Shown: positions 40,642 to 49,806, counted from the first letter of the stretch. The stretch is 64,000 bases of DNA from Iamia sp035575815 (GCF_035575815.1 NZ_DATLXO010000147.1:1-64000), one strand, 5' to 3'. A program made the numbers and translations. Notes: a model not told the origin generated them from the sequence alone.

Positions 40642-41361
40642 ATGACCAACGACTCGTTGGAGCAGCTTCTCGTCGTCCAGGGCCACGACACCCGCGCAAC
40701 CCAGCTCCGCACCCGCCGCCAGGCCCTGCCCGAGCGGACCGAGGCCGCAAAGGTCGCCGCCGCGGACCAGGCCCTCGCCGCCCGGGGAGAGGCCCTCGAC
40801 GCCGAACGTCACCGCCTCGAACGTGACCAGGCCCGCCTCGATGACGAGGTCGCGACGCTCCGCGACAAGGCGGCCCACGCCGACAAGATGATGTACAGCG
40901 GCACCATCACCAACCCCCGCGAGCTCCAGGGCTTCCAGGACGAGGTGGCGTCGCTGGGGCGGCGCGTCGGCGAGCTCGAGGAGCAGGAGATCGAGATCAT
41001 GGTCGAGCGCGAACCCTTCGACGAGGAGGCCACCGCGCTCCACGCTGAGCGGGCCATCCTCGCCGAGCGGGCCGAGGCCCTCGCGATGCGCATCACCGTG
41101 GCCGAGGCCGAGATCGACGCGGAGCTCGAGACGGTGGTCGGGGACCGGGCCACGGCGGCCGCAGATGTGCCCGCCGACCTGCTCGAGGAGTACGAGGCGT
41201 TGCGCTCGGTCCACGGGGGCGTCGGCATCTCCCGACTCGAGCACGGCACGTGCGGTGGTTGCCACATGAAGCTCTCGGCCGTCGAGCTGGCCCGCATCAA
41301 GGCGCTGCCCCCTGATGCCCGCATCCACTGCGAGGACTGCGACCGGCTCCTGGTGCGCTGA
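40642..41361 (+). CDS. Coiled-coil zinc-ribbon protein (CdsZ/DUF164-like)
   Basis: The protein has 239 residues. Residues about 1-180 form a long antiparallel coiled coil, with the conserved YSGTITNPRELQGFQDEV turn. The C-terminal zinc ribbon has Cys pairs in GTCGGCHMKLS and HCEDCDRLL. GAGAGGG precedes the ATG. The family often sits beside nif3/comB-like or RNase H genes and is thought to act in gene expression or nucleic-acid handling; the exact role is unclear. Here it is between repeats. Confidence 0.88.
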   Translation: MTNDSLEQLLVVQGHDTRATQLRTRRQALPERTEAAKVAAADQALAARGEALDAERHRLERDQARLDDEVATLRDKAAHADKMMYSGTITNPRELQGFQDEVASLGRRVGELEEQEIEIMVEREPFDEEATALHAERAILAERAEALAMRITVAEAEIDAELETVVGDRATAAADVPADLLEEYEALRSVHGGVGISRLEHGTCGGCHMKLSAVELARIKALPPDARIHCEDCDRLLVR

Positions 41362-41408
41362 GCGCGACGTCATCCGTGTCCCCTGGTCCGCCGGTCCCGT
41401 GCTCGGAC

Positions 41409-41489
41409 GCCGTTGATGTCGCCCCGCTCCTTCGACCAGGCACCCGGTGGCCGTTGATGTCGCCCCGCTCCTTCGACCAGGCACCCGGT
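41409..41489 (+). repeat. Perfect 40-bp tandem duplication, period 41
   Basis: The 40-base unit beginning GCCGTTGATGTCGCCCCGCT and ending CAGGCACCCGGT occurs at 41409-41448 and 41450-41489 with one base between. A partial third start (GCCGCTGATG) follows at 41491 and contains the ATG of the next gene. Confidence 0.95.
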
Positions 41490-41497
41490 CGCCGCTG

Positions 41498-41989
41498 ATG
41501 CTGCTCTGGTTCGTCGGACCCGCCATCGCCATCGTCTGGCTGGTCTTCCGCAGCCCTGCCCTCGACTACCGCGTGGTGGCCGCCGGCGCCGTCCTGCCCC
41601 TCGCCGAAGCGGTGGCCGGCGGGCCCCGGGTGCTCCACACCCTGCTCGGGGCCGTTCTGGCGCTCGGCGTGGTGATGCTGGGGACCCGCAACCGGCGCCT
41701 GGTCAGACGGCGCTGGCTGGGGCTCCCGATCGGCCTCTTCCTCCACTTGGCCCTCGACGGATCCTTCACCCGGGCCGAGCTGTTCTGGTGGCCGTTCTTG
41801 GGCTGGGCCCTCGGCCCCGGCGGGCTGCCCGAGCTCGATCGGCCGATGGTGGTCATCGTCGCCCTCGAGGTGCTGGGGGCGGCGGCCTGCTGGTGGTGCT
41901 GGCGCACGTTCGGGCTGGATGACCCGGCCCGTCGCGCCGTGATGGTCCGCACCGGTCAGGTCGACCGCACCCTCCTGCCGCCCGGCTGA
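41498..41989 (+). CDS. Conserved hypothetical membrane protein
   Basis: The protein has 163 residues from ATG 41498. Four or five hydrophobic segments are seen (LLWFVGPAIAIVWLVF, VLHTLLGAVLALGVVML, and later helices), and the polar motif LHLALDGSFTRAELFWWPF resembles a short YdjM-type metal-dependent membrane hydrolase. The His and Asp in that motif are candidate metal ligands. The start codon lies in the partial third copy of a tandem repeat, so its 5' region has been duplicated recently. Confidence 0.7.
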   Translation: MLLWFVGPAIAIVWLVFRSPALDYRVVAAGAVLPLAEAVAGGPRVLHTLLGAVLALGVVMLGTRNRRLVRRRWLGLPIGLFLHLALDGSFTRAELFWWPFLGWALGPGGLPELDRPMVVIVALEVLGAAACWWCWRTFGLDDPARRAVMVRTGQVDRTLLPPG

Positions 41990-42009
41990 CTCGGGGCTGG
42001 CCCGGTCCT

Positions 42010-42062
42010 CCGAACTGGTAGCGACATCGGGCGCTCCCGCCCCCAGATCCGAGACCAGTTGG
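42010..42062. repeat. Dispersed repeat, family B, copy 1
   Basis: CCGAACTGGTA, then CGGGCGCTCCCGCCCCC, then ACCAGTTGG. The outer ends are inverted repeats and the G/C core can fold. It lies just after the 41498 membrane-protein gene. Confidence 0.8.
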
Positions 42063-42071
42063 CCGCTGAGC

Positions 42072-42125
42072 CCGGACTGGTCACGGGACCGGGCGCTCCC
42101 GCCCCCAGGTCGCTTACCAGTTCGG
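42072..42125. repeat. Dispersed repeat, family B, copy 2
   Basis: CCGGACTGG, then CGGGCGCTCCCGCCCCC, then TACCAGTTCGG. It has the same orientation as copy 1. Confidence 0.8.
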
Positions 42126-42265
42126 GGCGTGGCGCTCGGGGTGGCTCAAGTCGGGGGCGTCAGGCCGAGCTGGGCGCCCCGGATGCTGATCGACCCACCG
42201 GTCGGTTCGTGGCGAAGCGACACCTGCTATCCGACCACTGGAGCCCGAAACCGCGCCGACGGTTG

Positions 42266-43168
42266 TCAGGGGAGCCCGGCGTGGGGCACGTCGACGGTGA
42301 CGGTCGCCAGCGAGGCCTCGCGGACCTCACGGCGGGCGTGTTCGAAGAAGTCGGGCGCCACGCAGGCCAGGAGGGTGTGGCCGTCGTCGCCGCCGAGCAT
42401 GCAGGCGAAGACGCCCTGGCCCTCGGGCGCGGCGATCTCCTCGACGATCTCGCCTCCTGGCGCGATGCGGATGAGCCGGGCGCCGATGGCGTCCGCGGCC
42501 CAGATGTGGCCCTCGGCGTCGAGGGTGCAGCCGTCGGGGCCGACGGTGACGGCGCCGAGGGTCTCGGCGAAGCTGCCGATGGGCGGGGTAGGAGCCATCT
42601 GGCCCCAGATCCGGCGGTCCGACAGGGACCCGTCGGCGTCGATGGTGAACGCCGTGTAGCGACAGCCCATCGTCTCGCCCACGATCAGGGTCGAGCCGTC
42701 GGGGGTGATCACCGAGCCGTTCGGGAAGGAAAGGTCCTCGGCCGCCACCGTGACCTCTCCCTCCGGCGAGACTCCGTAGATCGGCGACGGCCGGGGGTCG
42801 GCGCCGGCCATGAGGTCGAAGCCGAAGCTGCCCACGTAGGCGACGCCCGAGGCGCTCACCACCATGTCGTTGCTCGGGCCCTGCACCTGGTCGCCGAGCT
42901 CGGCGTGGACCTCGGTGCTGCCGTCGACGGCGACGCGCAGCACCTGGTTGTCCTTCATCGACACCGCCAGCAGGGTGCCGTCGGGCAGCCAGCCGAGGCC
43001 CGACGGCTGGCCCGGTACTTCGGCGATCTGGGTCTCGGTGCCGTCAGGGCTGAGGGTGAAGATGCCGTGGCGGTAGAAGTCCGACACCCACCAGCGGCCG
43101 TCGTGCCACCGGGGGCCCTCGAAGAAGCAGCCGCCGCCGGACAGGGGGGAAAGGGTGCGTTCGCTCAT
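42266..43168 (-). CDS. SMP-30/gluconolactonase family protein
   Basis: The protein has 300 residues in a six-bladed propeller. The metal Glu is in GCFFEGPRWHDGRWWVSD, followed by the Asn/Asp positions in GPSNDMVV and FPNGSVITPDGSTLIV. It would hydrolyse a sugar lactone or related ester with a divalent metal. LDAEGHIWAADAIGARLIRI is also typical. It has its own leaderless -10 box and is followed by PhyH on the same strand upstream. Confidence 0.9.
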   Translation of the reverse strand: MSERTLSPLSGGGCFFEGPRWHDGRWWVSDFYRHGIFTLSPDGTETQIAEVPGQPSGLGWLPDGTLLAVSMKDNQVLRVAVDGSTEVHAELGDQVQGPSNDMVVSASGVAYVGSFGFDLMAGADPRPSPIYGVSPEGEVTVAAEDLSFPNGSVITPDGSTLIVGETMGCRYTAFTIDADGSLSDRRIWGQMAPTPPIGSFAETLGAVTVGPDGCTLDAEGHIWAADAIGARLIRIAPGGEIVEEIAAPEGQGVFACMLGGDDGHTLLACVAPDFFEHARREVREASLATVTVDVPHAGLP

Positions 43169-43175
43169 GGCGGTG

Positions 43176-43181
43176 ACCCTA
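43176..43181 (-). promoter_or_regulatory. Leaderless-type -10 box (TAGGGT) for the SMP-30 gene
   Basis: Minus-strand TAGGGT ends 7 bases before ATG 43168. Confidence 0.55.
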
Positions 43182-43250
43182 TGACCGGCGTCGCCCGCTC
43201 GCTGGTTGGCATCGACCGCGCCGGGGCCGGCCCGGGCTCAGCCTCGAGCC

Positions 43251-44129
43251 TCAGAAGCCTCGGAACGGTAGGGCTCGGTCGCGTTGGAGCCAGTTGTCGT
43301 CTGGGTAGGTGGCGGTGCCGTCGATGACGTGGAGCGAGTAGGCCTGGCGCGAACGCGGCGAGCGGTTGGGGCCCGACCAGTGGGGTAGCCGGCCGTGGAG
43401 GGCGACGAGAGTGCCGGCTTCGACCTCCAGCGGGACGAGCGGCCCGCCCGGTCCGGGGGCGGGGAGGGCGGCGGCGTCGAGGTCGACGAAGCGGGTGCCG
43501 TCGGCGTCGGTGGCCCCGGCTCGTGCGAAGCGGCGCCGCAGCGGCCCCCGGTGCCCGCCGGGCCCGGTCCACAGGCAGCCGTTGTCGAGCGTGGCGTCCT
43601 CGAGGGCGACCCACAGCCCGATGACCGACAGCGGGTCGGTGAACAGGAACGTGGCGTCCTGGTGGCATCCGACCTCACCGCCGATGTGGGGCTGCTTGAA
43701 GATGTGCATCGACTGCACCAGGAGAGGCTCGGCCACGCCCAGGCCGGCGGTGACCTCAGCCATCACCGGGGCCCGGGCGAAGCGGTCGTACGCGTCGTCG
43801 AGATCGTGTTGGGCGTGGCCGATCTTGTTGATCGAGCGCTCGAGGGGAACGGCCAGCTCGCCGTCGGGGGCGAAGGCCTCCTCCTCGAAGAAGCAGCGCA
43901 CCTGGCTGCCGGAGGAGAGGAACCACTCATCGGAGGCACGGGTCTGCTCGTGGGTGGAGAACACCGACACCGGGTCGCCGGCGGCCTCCTCCACGATCTC
44001 CGCGGCGCGGGTCATGAGCTCGCGACAGGCGGCGGGCGACACGGCCCCGGGCACCACCAGGTATCCGTCGCGCTCCCAGGCGGCGATGTCGTCGGCGGTG
44101 AGGGGCGGAGGCGGCGTGGTGGTGCTCAC
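43251..44129 (-). CDS. Phytanoyl-CoA dioxygenase (PhyH) family oxygenase
   Basis: The protein has 292 residues from GTG 44129. N-terminal AAWERDGYLVVPGAVSPAAC is the PhyH entry motif. The iron facial triad is His-x-Asp in VGCHQDATFLF and the distal His in LPHWSGPNRSPRSRQAYSLH, where Arg binds 2-oxoglutarate. It would hydroxylate a lipid or small-molecule substrate with Fe(II), oxygen and 2-oxoglutarate. Confidence 0.9.
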   Translation of the reverse strand: MSTTTPPPPLTADDIAAWERDGYLVVPGAVSPAACRELMTRAAEIVEEAAGDPVSVFSTHEQTRASDEWFLSSGSQVRCFFEEEAFAPDGELAVPLERSINKIGHAQHDLDDAYDRFARAPVMAEVTAGLGVAEPLLVQSMHIFKQPHIGGEVGCHQDATFLFTDPLSVIGLWVALEDATLDNGCLWTGPGGHRGPLRRRFARAGATDADGTRFVDLDAAALPAPGPGGPLVPLEVEAGTLVALHGRLPHWSGPNRSPRSRQAYSLHVIDGTATYPDDNWLQRDRALPFRGF

Positions 44130-44136
44130 CGGCGCG

Positions 44137-44142
44137 AGGCTA
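44137..44142 (-). promoter_or_regulatory. Leaderless-type -10 box (TAGCCT) for the PhyH gene
   Basis: Minus-strand TAGCCT ends 7 bases before GTG 44129. Confidence 0.5.
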
Positions 44143-44296
44143 TGGCGGCGCGGCCAGGTCGTCACCCGGGCCACGGGCGAACGTCGGGCCCTGCTCCCGT
44201 CGCCTCGACGGCCGAGGGCGGGCGCCGGCGTGACACAAGCGCGGCGCCGAGGGGGGAGCCGACCCCGGATCCGGTCGGGAACCGGGTCATCGCGCG

Positions 44297-44302
44297 TACC
44301 GT
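44297..44302 (+). promoter_or_regulatory. -10 box (TACCGT) for the 44313 lipoprotein gene
   Basis: TACCGT ends 10 bases before ATG 44313. Confidence 0.45.
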
Positions 44303-44312
44303 CGGATCCACC

Positions 44313-45185
44313 ATGTACCGCACCCGTCCCGTCCTGGCCGTGCTCGCCGTGCTGGTGGTGGTCGTGGCCGCCTGCGGCGACGACGCCCCGCCGACGGCGG
44401 TCGACACCGCCCCGCCCCCTGGCTCCGAGGGTGAGGTCGTGCCGGGCGAGGTGGAGCTGCTCGCCGAGGGCTCCGATGGCGACCCCGAGGGTGCCGGGCC
44501 GGGGCTCATCGTCGACGCGGTCGACCTGCGGGCCTTCGCCGGACGCTTCCTGGGTGGCCAGGACGGAGCCTCCGAGACCGTCGATGAGCTGGTCACCGAG
44601 CTCGACGGGGGCGACGGCGATGGTCGGCTGTTCGTCGGCGGCGTGGTGAGCAGTGGGTGCTTCGCACCCGACGGGGTCGAGCTGCGCCGCGACGGAAGGG
44701 ACCTGCGCCTCGTCCCGACGGGGTTGGAGGAAGACCCCGACGTGGTCTGCGCCCGGGCCATCACCACCGTGGCCGTCGTGGCCGTGGCCCGCACGGAGGT
44801 CCCCGAGGACGTGACCGTCGACGGGGAGCCGGCGTCGGCGCCCGTCGGGCCGGGCACGGTGCACGCGGTCGAGCGCCTCGGCGGCGACGTCGAGCCGTCG
44901 GTCCTGGAGGTCGACAGCGACCGGGACCTCGAGCGGCTCCTGGCCGGCCTCGACGTCGCCCTGTCGGTCGAGGACCTCGGACTCCCTCCTGTCCCCGAGA
45001 GATCGCAGCGCCTGGCCTTCGTGGTCGGGGGCTGCGAGGCGGCGACCGCCGAGCTGGTGGTCACCGCCGGCGGCGAGGTCACCGCCGTCCTGCGTCAGGC
45101 CGACGAGGTGAACGGGCGGGTTGAGTGCGAGGCGCTCGAGCCCTACTTCGTGGTGGCCGACCTCCCAGCCGGTCTGCTCAGCTGA
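44313..45185 (+). CDS. Putative lipoprotein, no recognised domain
   Basis: The protein has 290 residues. The signal peptide MYRTRPVLAVLAVLVVVV ends in the lipobox VAAC, then an acidic, Pro/Gly-rich linker. The mature part is beta/alpha with four Cys in two groups (SSGCFAPD and DVVCARA; GGCEAAT and VECEALE), perhaps disulfide-bonded. I do not recognise a family. It stands alone between the divergent PhyH gene and the convergent nucleoside operon. Confidence 0.75.
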   Translation: MYRTRPVLAVLAVLVVVVAACGDDAPPTAVDTAPPPGSEGEVVPGEVELLAEGSDGDPEGAGPGLIVDAVDLRAFAGRFLGGQDGASETVDELVTELDGGDGDGRLFVGGVVSSGCFAPDGVELRRDGRDLRLVPTGLEEDPDVVCARAITTVAVVAVARTEVPEDVTVDGEPASAPVGPGTVHAVERLGGDVEPSVLEVDSDRDLERLLAGLDVALSVEDLGLPPVPERSQRLAFVVGGCEAATAELVVTAGGEVTAVLRQADEVNGRVECEALEPYFVVADLPAGLLS

Positions 45186-45328
45186 CCGCAAGACCGGCCC
45201 GGCGGGTCGACCGGCTGACCGGCTCACCCCTTCTGGGTACTGGATTCGGCCTCCAGCGTGACTGGCGCGCCCAGAACGGAGGCGACTCGGTGGAGCGGCC
45301 GTCCGGGTGCGGGCGGCTCACCGGCAGG

Positions 45329-46603
45329 TCAGGTGATGCGGTCGAGGACCAGGGGCCGGGGCTCGGCGGGCGTGTCGCCCACCTCGATGGCGCCCTCCAG
45401 GGCAGCGATGGCCCCCTCGACCCGGTCGGGGTCATCGACGTGCAGCTCGAGCACGACCTGGCCCGCAATCACCCGGTCGCCCGGCTTGGCCCGACAGACG
45501 ATGCCGGCCGAGGCGCTGACCGGATCCTCCTTGCGGGCCCGCCCCGCGCCGAGGCGCCAGGCGGCGATGCCCACGGCCCGAGCGTCGAGGCGGCGCAGGT
45601 GGCCGGTGGCAGTTGCCGCCAGCTCGACCACGTCGGACGCGGCCGGCAGTGGCGCCTCGGGGTCGCCGCCCTGCACCCGGACCATGGCGTCGAACACATC
45701 CATGGCCCGACCCGAGTCGAGGACCTCGGCGGGGTCCGCGTCGAGGCCGGCCAGGGCCACCATCTCGCGGGCGAGGGCGAGGGTGACCTCCCGCACGTCG
45801 GCCGGGCCGCCGCCCTGGAGCACCTCGATCGACTCGGTGACCTCCAGCGCGTTGCCGCAGGCCCGCCCGAGCGGCGTCTCCATGTCGGTGAGCAGGGCGA
45901 CGGTGTCGACCCCGTGGTCGCGCCCGAGGCCGACCATCGTCGCCGCCAACGCCCGGGCCCGGTCGACCTCGGGCAGGAACGCCCCCGATCCGACCTTGAC
46001 GTCGAGCACCAGGGCTCGGGTGCCTGACGCGATCTTCTTGCTCATGATCGACGAGGCGATGAGGGGGATCGCCTCGACCGTCGCGGTGACGTCGCGGAGG
46101 GCGTAGAGGCGCCGGTCGGCGGGGGCGAGGTCGTCGCCCGCTCCGCAGATCACGCCCCCGACGTCGCGCAGGGCGGACACCATGTCGGCCGGTGAGAGCT
46201 GCGGCGACCAGCCGGCGATGGCCCCGAGCTTGTCGAGGGTGCCGCCGGTGTGTCCGAGCCCCCGGCCCGCGAGCTGGGGCACCGCCGCGCCGCAGGCGGC
46301 GACGAGCGGGACGAGGATCATCGACACCTTGTCGCCCACCCCGCCGGTGGAGTGCTTGTCGACGGTGGGTCGGCCCACCGCCGCCAGGTCGAGGGTGCTG
46401 CCCGAGTCGAGCATGACCTGGGTCCACGTCGAGAGCTCGGTGGGGGAGAGGCCCCGGAACAGAATGGCCATGCACAGCGCGGCCATCTGCTCATCGGCGA
46501 CGGTGCCGGCGGTGAAGCCGCTCAGGGCGAAGTGGATCTGTTCGTCGGTGAGGGTGCCGCCGTCGCGCTTGGTGCGCAGCACGTCGAGGATGTCGGTGGC
46601 CAC
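45329..46603 (-). CDS. deoA: Thymidine/pyrimidine-nucleoside phosphorylase
   Basis: The protein has 424 residues. The glycosyltransferase family 3 signature is strong: DILDVLRTKRDGGTLTDEQI, VDKHSTGGVGDKVSMILVPL (phosphate and nucleoside binding), GRGLGHTGGTLDKLGAIAGW and LVLDVKVGSGAFLPEVDRAR. It splits thymidine or deoxyuridine with phosphate into base and deoxyribose-1-phosphate. GTG start; cdd ends 3 bases upstream. It is the last gene of the nucleoside operon. Confidence 0.96.
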   Translation of the reverse strand: MATDILDVLRTKRDGGTLTDEQIHFALSGFTAGTVADEQMAALCMAILFRGLSPTELSTWTQVMLDSGSTLDLAAVGRPTVDKHSTGGVGDKVSMILVPLVAACGAAVPQLAGRGLGHTGGTLDKLGAIAGWSPQLSPADMVSALRDVGGVICGAGDDLAPADRRLYALRDVTATVEAIPLIASSIMSKKIASGTRALVLDVKVGSGAFLPEVDRARALAATMVGLGRDHGVDTVALLTDMETPLGRACGNALEVTESIEVLQGGGPADVREVTLALAREMVALAGLDADPAEVLDSGRAMDVFDAMVRVQGGDPEAPLPAASDVVELAATATGHLRRLDARAVGIAAWRLGAGRARKEDPVSASAGIVCRAKPGDRVIAGQVVLELHVDDPDRVEGAIAALEGAIEVGDTPAEPRPLVLDRIT

Positions 46604-46606
46604 CGC

Positions 46607-47032
46607 TCAGCCCACCGGGGGGGAGGGGTCGCGGCGGGTCACCAGGTCGTCGGGCCCGAAGGCCCCCGGCAGCAGCTCGCCGAGGGTGACGGTGGCGTCG
46701 CCGGCGTCGATCACCAGGTCGGGACGGGCGAACTCGGAGAGCACCTGGCGGCACCGGCCGCAGGGCGCCAGGTGGTCGCCGTCGCCGGCCACGACCGCAA
46801 GGGCGACGAGGCGCCCGCCACCGGTGGCCGCCAGCGCCGAGGCCACCCCGTTCTCGGCGCAGGTGGTGAGCCCGATGCTGGCGTTCTCGACGTTGCAGCC
46901 GGCGACGATCCGCCCGTCGTCGACCAGGGCGGCGGCGCCAACGCGGACCCCGGAGTACGGCGCGTAGGCGCGCTCCGCCATGGCGCGTGCCTCGGCCCGG
47001 AGCCGTTCCCACGGCACCTCGGTGTCGGCCAT
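46607..47032 (-). CDS. cdd: Cytidine deaminase
   Basis: The protein has 141 residues, the short homotetrameric type. Substrate residues are in GCNVENASIG, the zinc site is Cys in TCAENG (with catalytic Glu) and the Cys pair in APCGRCRQVL. It converts cytidine or deoxycytidine to uridine or deoxyuridine, feeding the phosphorylase encoded next. Its ATG follows the permease stop by one base, so the genes are tightly linked. Confidence 0.95.
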   Translation of the reverse strand: MADTEVPWERLRAEARAMAERAYAPYSGVRVGAAALVDDGRIVAGCNVENASIGLTTCAENGVASALAATGGGRLVALAVVAGDGDHLAPCGRCRQVLSEFARPDLVIDAGDATVTLGELLPGAFGPDDLVTRRDPSPPVG

Positions 47033-47033
47033 C

Positions 47034-48629
47034 TCAGCCCGACTCGCCGCGCCGGTAGCGCTGGCCGTCGGCCGCCGGCGGTCGCAGCCGTTGGGAGGCG
47101 AAGGTCAGCACCAGCAGCGTGGTCAGGTGGGGGAGGAAGACGACGATCTCGCCGGGCAGCTCGTCGACCGCGCGGAACCAGCCGTAGGACGCCACGCCGG
47201 CGACGACAGCGACCGCTGCCGGCTTCCACCGGCCGGTGACCAGCGCCCGTGCGACCATCAGGATCGAGCCCAGGGCCACGACTACGAGCAGGGCGCGGGT
47301 GGTCTCGCCGCTCTGCAGGCTGAGGGCGTCGGTGAAGCCGAAGAGCCCGGCGCCGAGGGCGAGGCCCCCCGGCCGCCAGTTGCCGAAGATCATGGCGGCC
47401 AGGCCGATGTAGCCCCGCCCGTTGGTCTGTCCGGTCTGGAACTTCTGGGCGAAGACGTAGACGAGGGTGACCCCGCCCAGGCCGGCCATGGCCCCGGAGG
47501 TGATCACCGCGACGCACTTCATGAGGTACACGTTGACGCCGAGCGTCTCGGCCGCCACAGGGTCCTCCCCGACCGAGCGCAGGCGGAGCCCGAACTTGGT
47601 GCGCCACAGCACGAACGCGCTCACCGGGAACGCCAGCACGCCGAGGACCACGACCAAGGACAGGTCGTCGGTGAGGCCTTCGATGATGCGTCCCAGCTCG
47701 GAGATGAGGAAGCGCTCCTGCTCGTCGAGGTACGGGGCCAGCTCGATCAGGCAGAGACCGACCACGATGCCGAGAGCCCAGAGCAGCAGCGGTCGGGCCG
47801 CCGAGGCGACCACCGGTGGGAGCCCCCCGCGGCTCGGGCGGCTCGGGCGCCCCGGCCGGCCGGTGGCGGTGTCGGTGTCGGCGTCGGAGGGGTCGGCCTC
47901 GGTGGCCTCTGCGGTGGGCGCGGTGTCGCCCTCGGCCTGGACGGCTGGGTGGAAGCGCAGCACGACCACGACGAGCAGCCCCACGGTGACTGCGAGCCAC
48001 ACCAGCACCGAGCTGTCGGTGAGGTTGCCGGTGACGCCGCCGACGAGGTCGTTGAGACCCGGGATGCGGATCCGCCCCACGTTGCTGGGGATCGTCGGTG
48101 ACTGGTTGGTGGAGTCGAACGCCTCGAGGTTGAGGAACTGGGTAGCGCCGGCGCCCAGGATGTTGATGGCCACACCCGACACGATGTGGTCGACGCCGAA
48201 GCCGACGGTGGCGATGGCGTGGAGCAGGCCGCCGAGCGCCCCGCCGAGGACGCCGAGGGCCACCCCGGCCCACGGCCCGAACTCGATGCACCCCCAGGCG
48301 CCGACCCAGGTGCCGAGGATCATCATGCCCTCGAGGCCGATGTTGACCACGCCGGCCCGCTCGGCCCACAGCCCTCCGAGGCCGGCGAGGGCGATGGGCA
48401 TCGTGAGCTGGAGCGCGGAGGACCAGGTGTTGGTCGAGGTGAGTCGGCTCTGGTCGGTCAGCTGCTCGGCGGTGGTGAGGACCAGGACGAGGAGTGAGCC
48501 GTAGACCGCGAAGCGCACCGACGAGGGCAGCCGGCTGAGCGGGTCACGCCGCGTGGCGCGCGTCGCGGGGGCCCCGGTGACGGTGGCCGCGGTGGTGTCG
48601 GGATCGATGATCGTCACGAGCTCACCCAT
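47034..48629 (-). CDS. Nucleoside ABC transporter permease (NupQ/YufQ-like)
   Basis: The protein has 531 residues, longer than the about 320 usual for this permease. The extra length is an acidic, Thr/Pro-rich cytoplasmic insert near residues 215-255 (TAPTAEATEADPSD) and extra N- and C-terminal segments. Typical motifs are GGLWAERAGVVNIGLEGMMI and GVDHIVSGVAINILG, with TLGVNVYLMKCVAVITSGAM later. It is one half of the membrane channel of the BMP-type nucleoside importer. Confidence 0.9.
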   Translation of the reverse strand: MGELVTIIDPDTTAATVTGAPATRATRRDPLSRLPSSVRFAVYGSLLVLVLTTAEQLTDQSRLTSTNTWSSALQLTMPIALAGLGGLWAERAGVVNIGLEGMMILGTWVGAWGCIEFGPWAGVALGVLGGALGGLLHAIATVGFGVDHIVSGVAINILGAGATQFLNLEAFDSTNQSPTIPSNVGRIRIPGLNDLVGGVTGNLTDSSVLVWLAVTVGLLVVVVLRFHPAVQAEGDTAPTAEATEADPSDADTDTATGRPGRPSRPSRGGLPPVVASAARPLLLWALGIVVGLCLIELAPYLDEQERFLISELGRIIEGLTDDLSLVVVLGVLAFPVSAFVLWRTKFGLRLRSVGEDPVAAETLGVNVYLMKCVAVITSGAMAGLGGVTLVYVFAQKFQTGQTNGRGYIGLAAMIFGNWRPGGLALGAGLFGFTDALSLQSGETTRALLVVVALGSILMVARALVTGRWKPAAVAVVAGVASYGWFRAVDELPGEIVVFLPHLTTLLVLTFASQRLRPPAADGQRYRRGESG

Positions 48630-48660
48630 CGGGCACGACGCTCGGAGCGGATCGCGAGGC

Positions 48661-49806
48661 TCATGCCGGTGCTCCCGCCGGGGCCCGGTCCGGGGCCGGC
48701 GGAGGTTCGGGGTCGATCTCCCGGGCGATGGAGGCCGCTTCTCGACGCTGTCCGATCCGCTGCACCACCTGGTAGGCCACGACCACCGAGAGGATCAAGA
48801 TGCCCTGCATGATGGTGGTGATCTCCCGGGGCAGGTTGGCGCGCGACATCGGTGTGCGGGCGATGTCCATGAACGCCCACAGGAGCGCTCCCAAGGCGAT
48901 GCCCACAGGGTTGTTGCGGCCGAGCAGGGCGATGGCGATGCCGGTGAAGCCCAGGCCGGCGAGGAAGCTCTCGTCGGTGTAGCGGTGAGGGGCGCTGCCG
49001 ACGATGGTCGACAGGCCGACGAGACCCGCAGCCCCGCCCGAGATGGCCATGGCCATGACGGTCATGCGCTTGGCGTCCACGCCCGAGGCGCGCGCCGCGT
49101 GCGGGTTGGAACCCGACGCCCGCAGGTCGAACCCGAAGCGGCTGCGCCAGATCAGGAGCCAGTAACCGACCCCCACGACGGCGGCGATCAGGATGAAGGC
49201 GTTGAGGTGCACGCCGCCGCTCACACCGCCGGGCACGAGGACGTCGAGGTCGGGCAACCGCCCGCCGGAGGGGATGTCCCTGGTGCGGATCGAGAAGTCG
49301 ACGGTGCCCTCGGCCTTCTGCTCCTGGAACCAGCGGGTGAGCATGAACGGGGTGAGCCCGAGGGCGATGGCGTTGAGCATGATCGTCGAGATCACCTCGC
49401 TCACACCCCGGTAGGCCCGCAGCACCCCGGCGATGCCAGCCCAGGTGGCGCCGACGAGGATGGCTGCGGCCAGGATGGCGACGAGGCGCAGCGGACCGGG
49501 CAGAGGCAGGCCGGCGCCCGCGGCCGCGGCGACCACCCCGGCGAGGCGGTACTGGCCCTCGACGCCGATGTTGAACAGGTTCATCTTGAAGCCGACGGCC
49601 ACGGCCACGCCCGAGATGTAGTAGGGAGCGGCCCGGTTCAGCGTCTTGATCAGCTCCCCGCTCCGGGTGAGCTGTCCGCCGAGCAGCCGGAACACGTCGA
49701 CCGGCGAGTTGCCGGTCAGGGCCAGCACCAAGGTCGAGACGCCCAACGCCAACACGATGGCCAGGAGCGGCGCCGCCAGGCCGAGCACCAGGCGATCAGA
49801 TCTCAT
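48661..49806 (-). CDS. Nucleoside ABC transporter permease (NupP/YufP-like)
   Basis: The protein has 381 residues from ATG 49806 (GAGGAG upstream). Motifs: NLFNIGVEGQYRLAGVVAAA, YRGVSEVISTIMLNAIALGL and ASGVDAKRMTVMAMAISGGA, with about nine hydrophobic helices. The start lies 11 bases inside the ATPase gene, so translation is coupled. The C-terminal tail is Pro/Ala rich. It forms the channel with the 47034 permease. Confidence 0.92.
   Translation of the reverse strand: MRSDRLVLGLAAPLLAIVLALGVSTLVLALTGNSPVDVFRLLGGQLTRSGELIKTLNRAAPYYISGVAVAVGFKMNLFNIGVEGQYRLAGVVAAAAGAGLPLPGPLRLVAILAAAILVGATWAGIAGVLRAYRGVSEVISTIMLNAIALGLTPFMLTRWFQEQKAEGTVDFSIRTRDIPSGGRLPDLDVLVPGGVSGGVHLNAFILIAAVVGVGYWLLIWRSRFGFDLRASGSNPHAARASGVDAKRMTVMAMAISGGAAGLVGLSTIVGSAPHRYTDESFLAGLGFTGIAIALLGRNNPVGIALGALLWAFMDIARTPMSRANLPREITTIMQGILILSVVVAYQVVQRIGQRREAASIAREIDPEPPPAPDRAPAGAPA

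Noticed and set aside
40519..40826. Open frame beginning MSERSERTR inside repeat family A copy 3
   Set aside because: The codons come from the repeat itself, the product has no domain, and the zinc-ribbon gene with a proper ribosome site overlaps its end.
48630..48660. Separate promoter between the two nucleoside permease genes
   Set aside because: The gap has no TANNNT box in a sensible position and both genes fit one operon.
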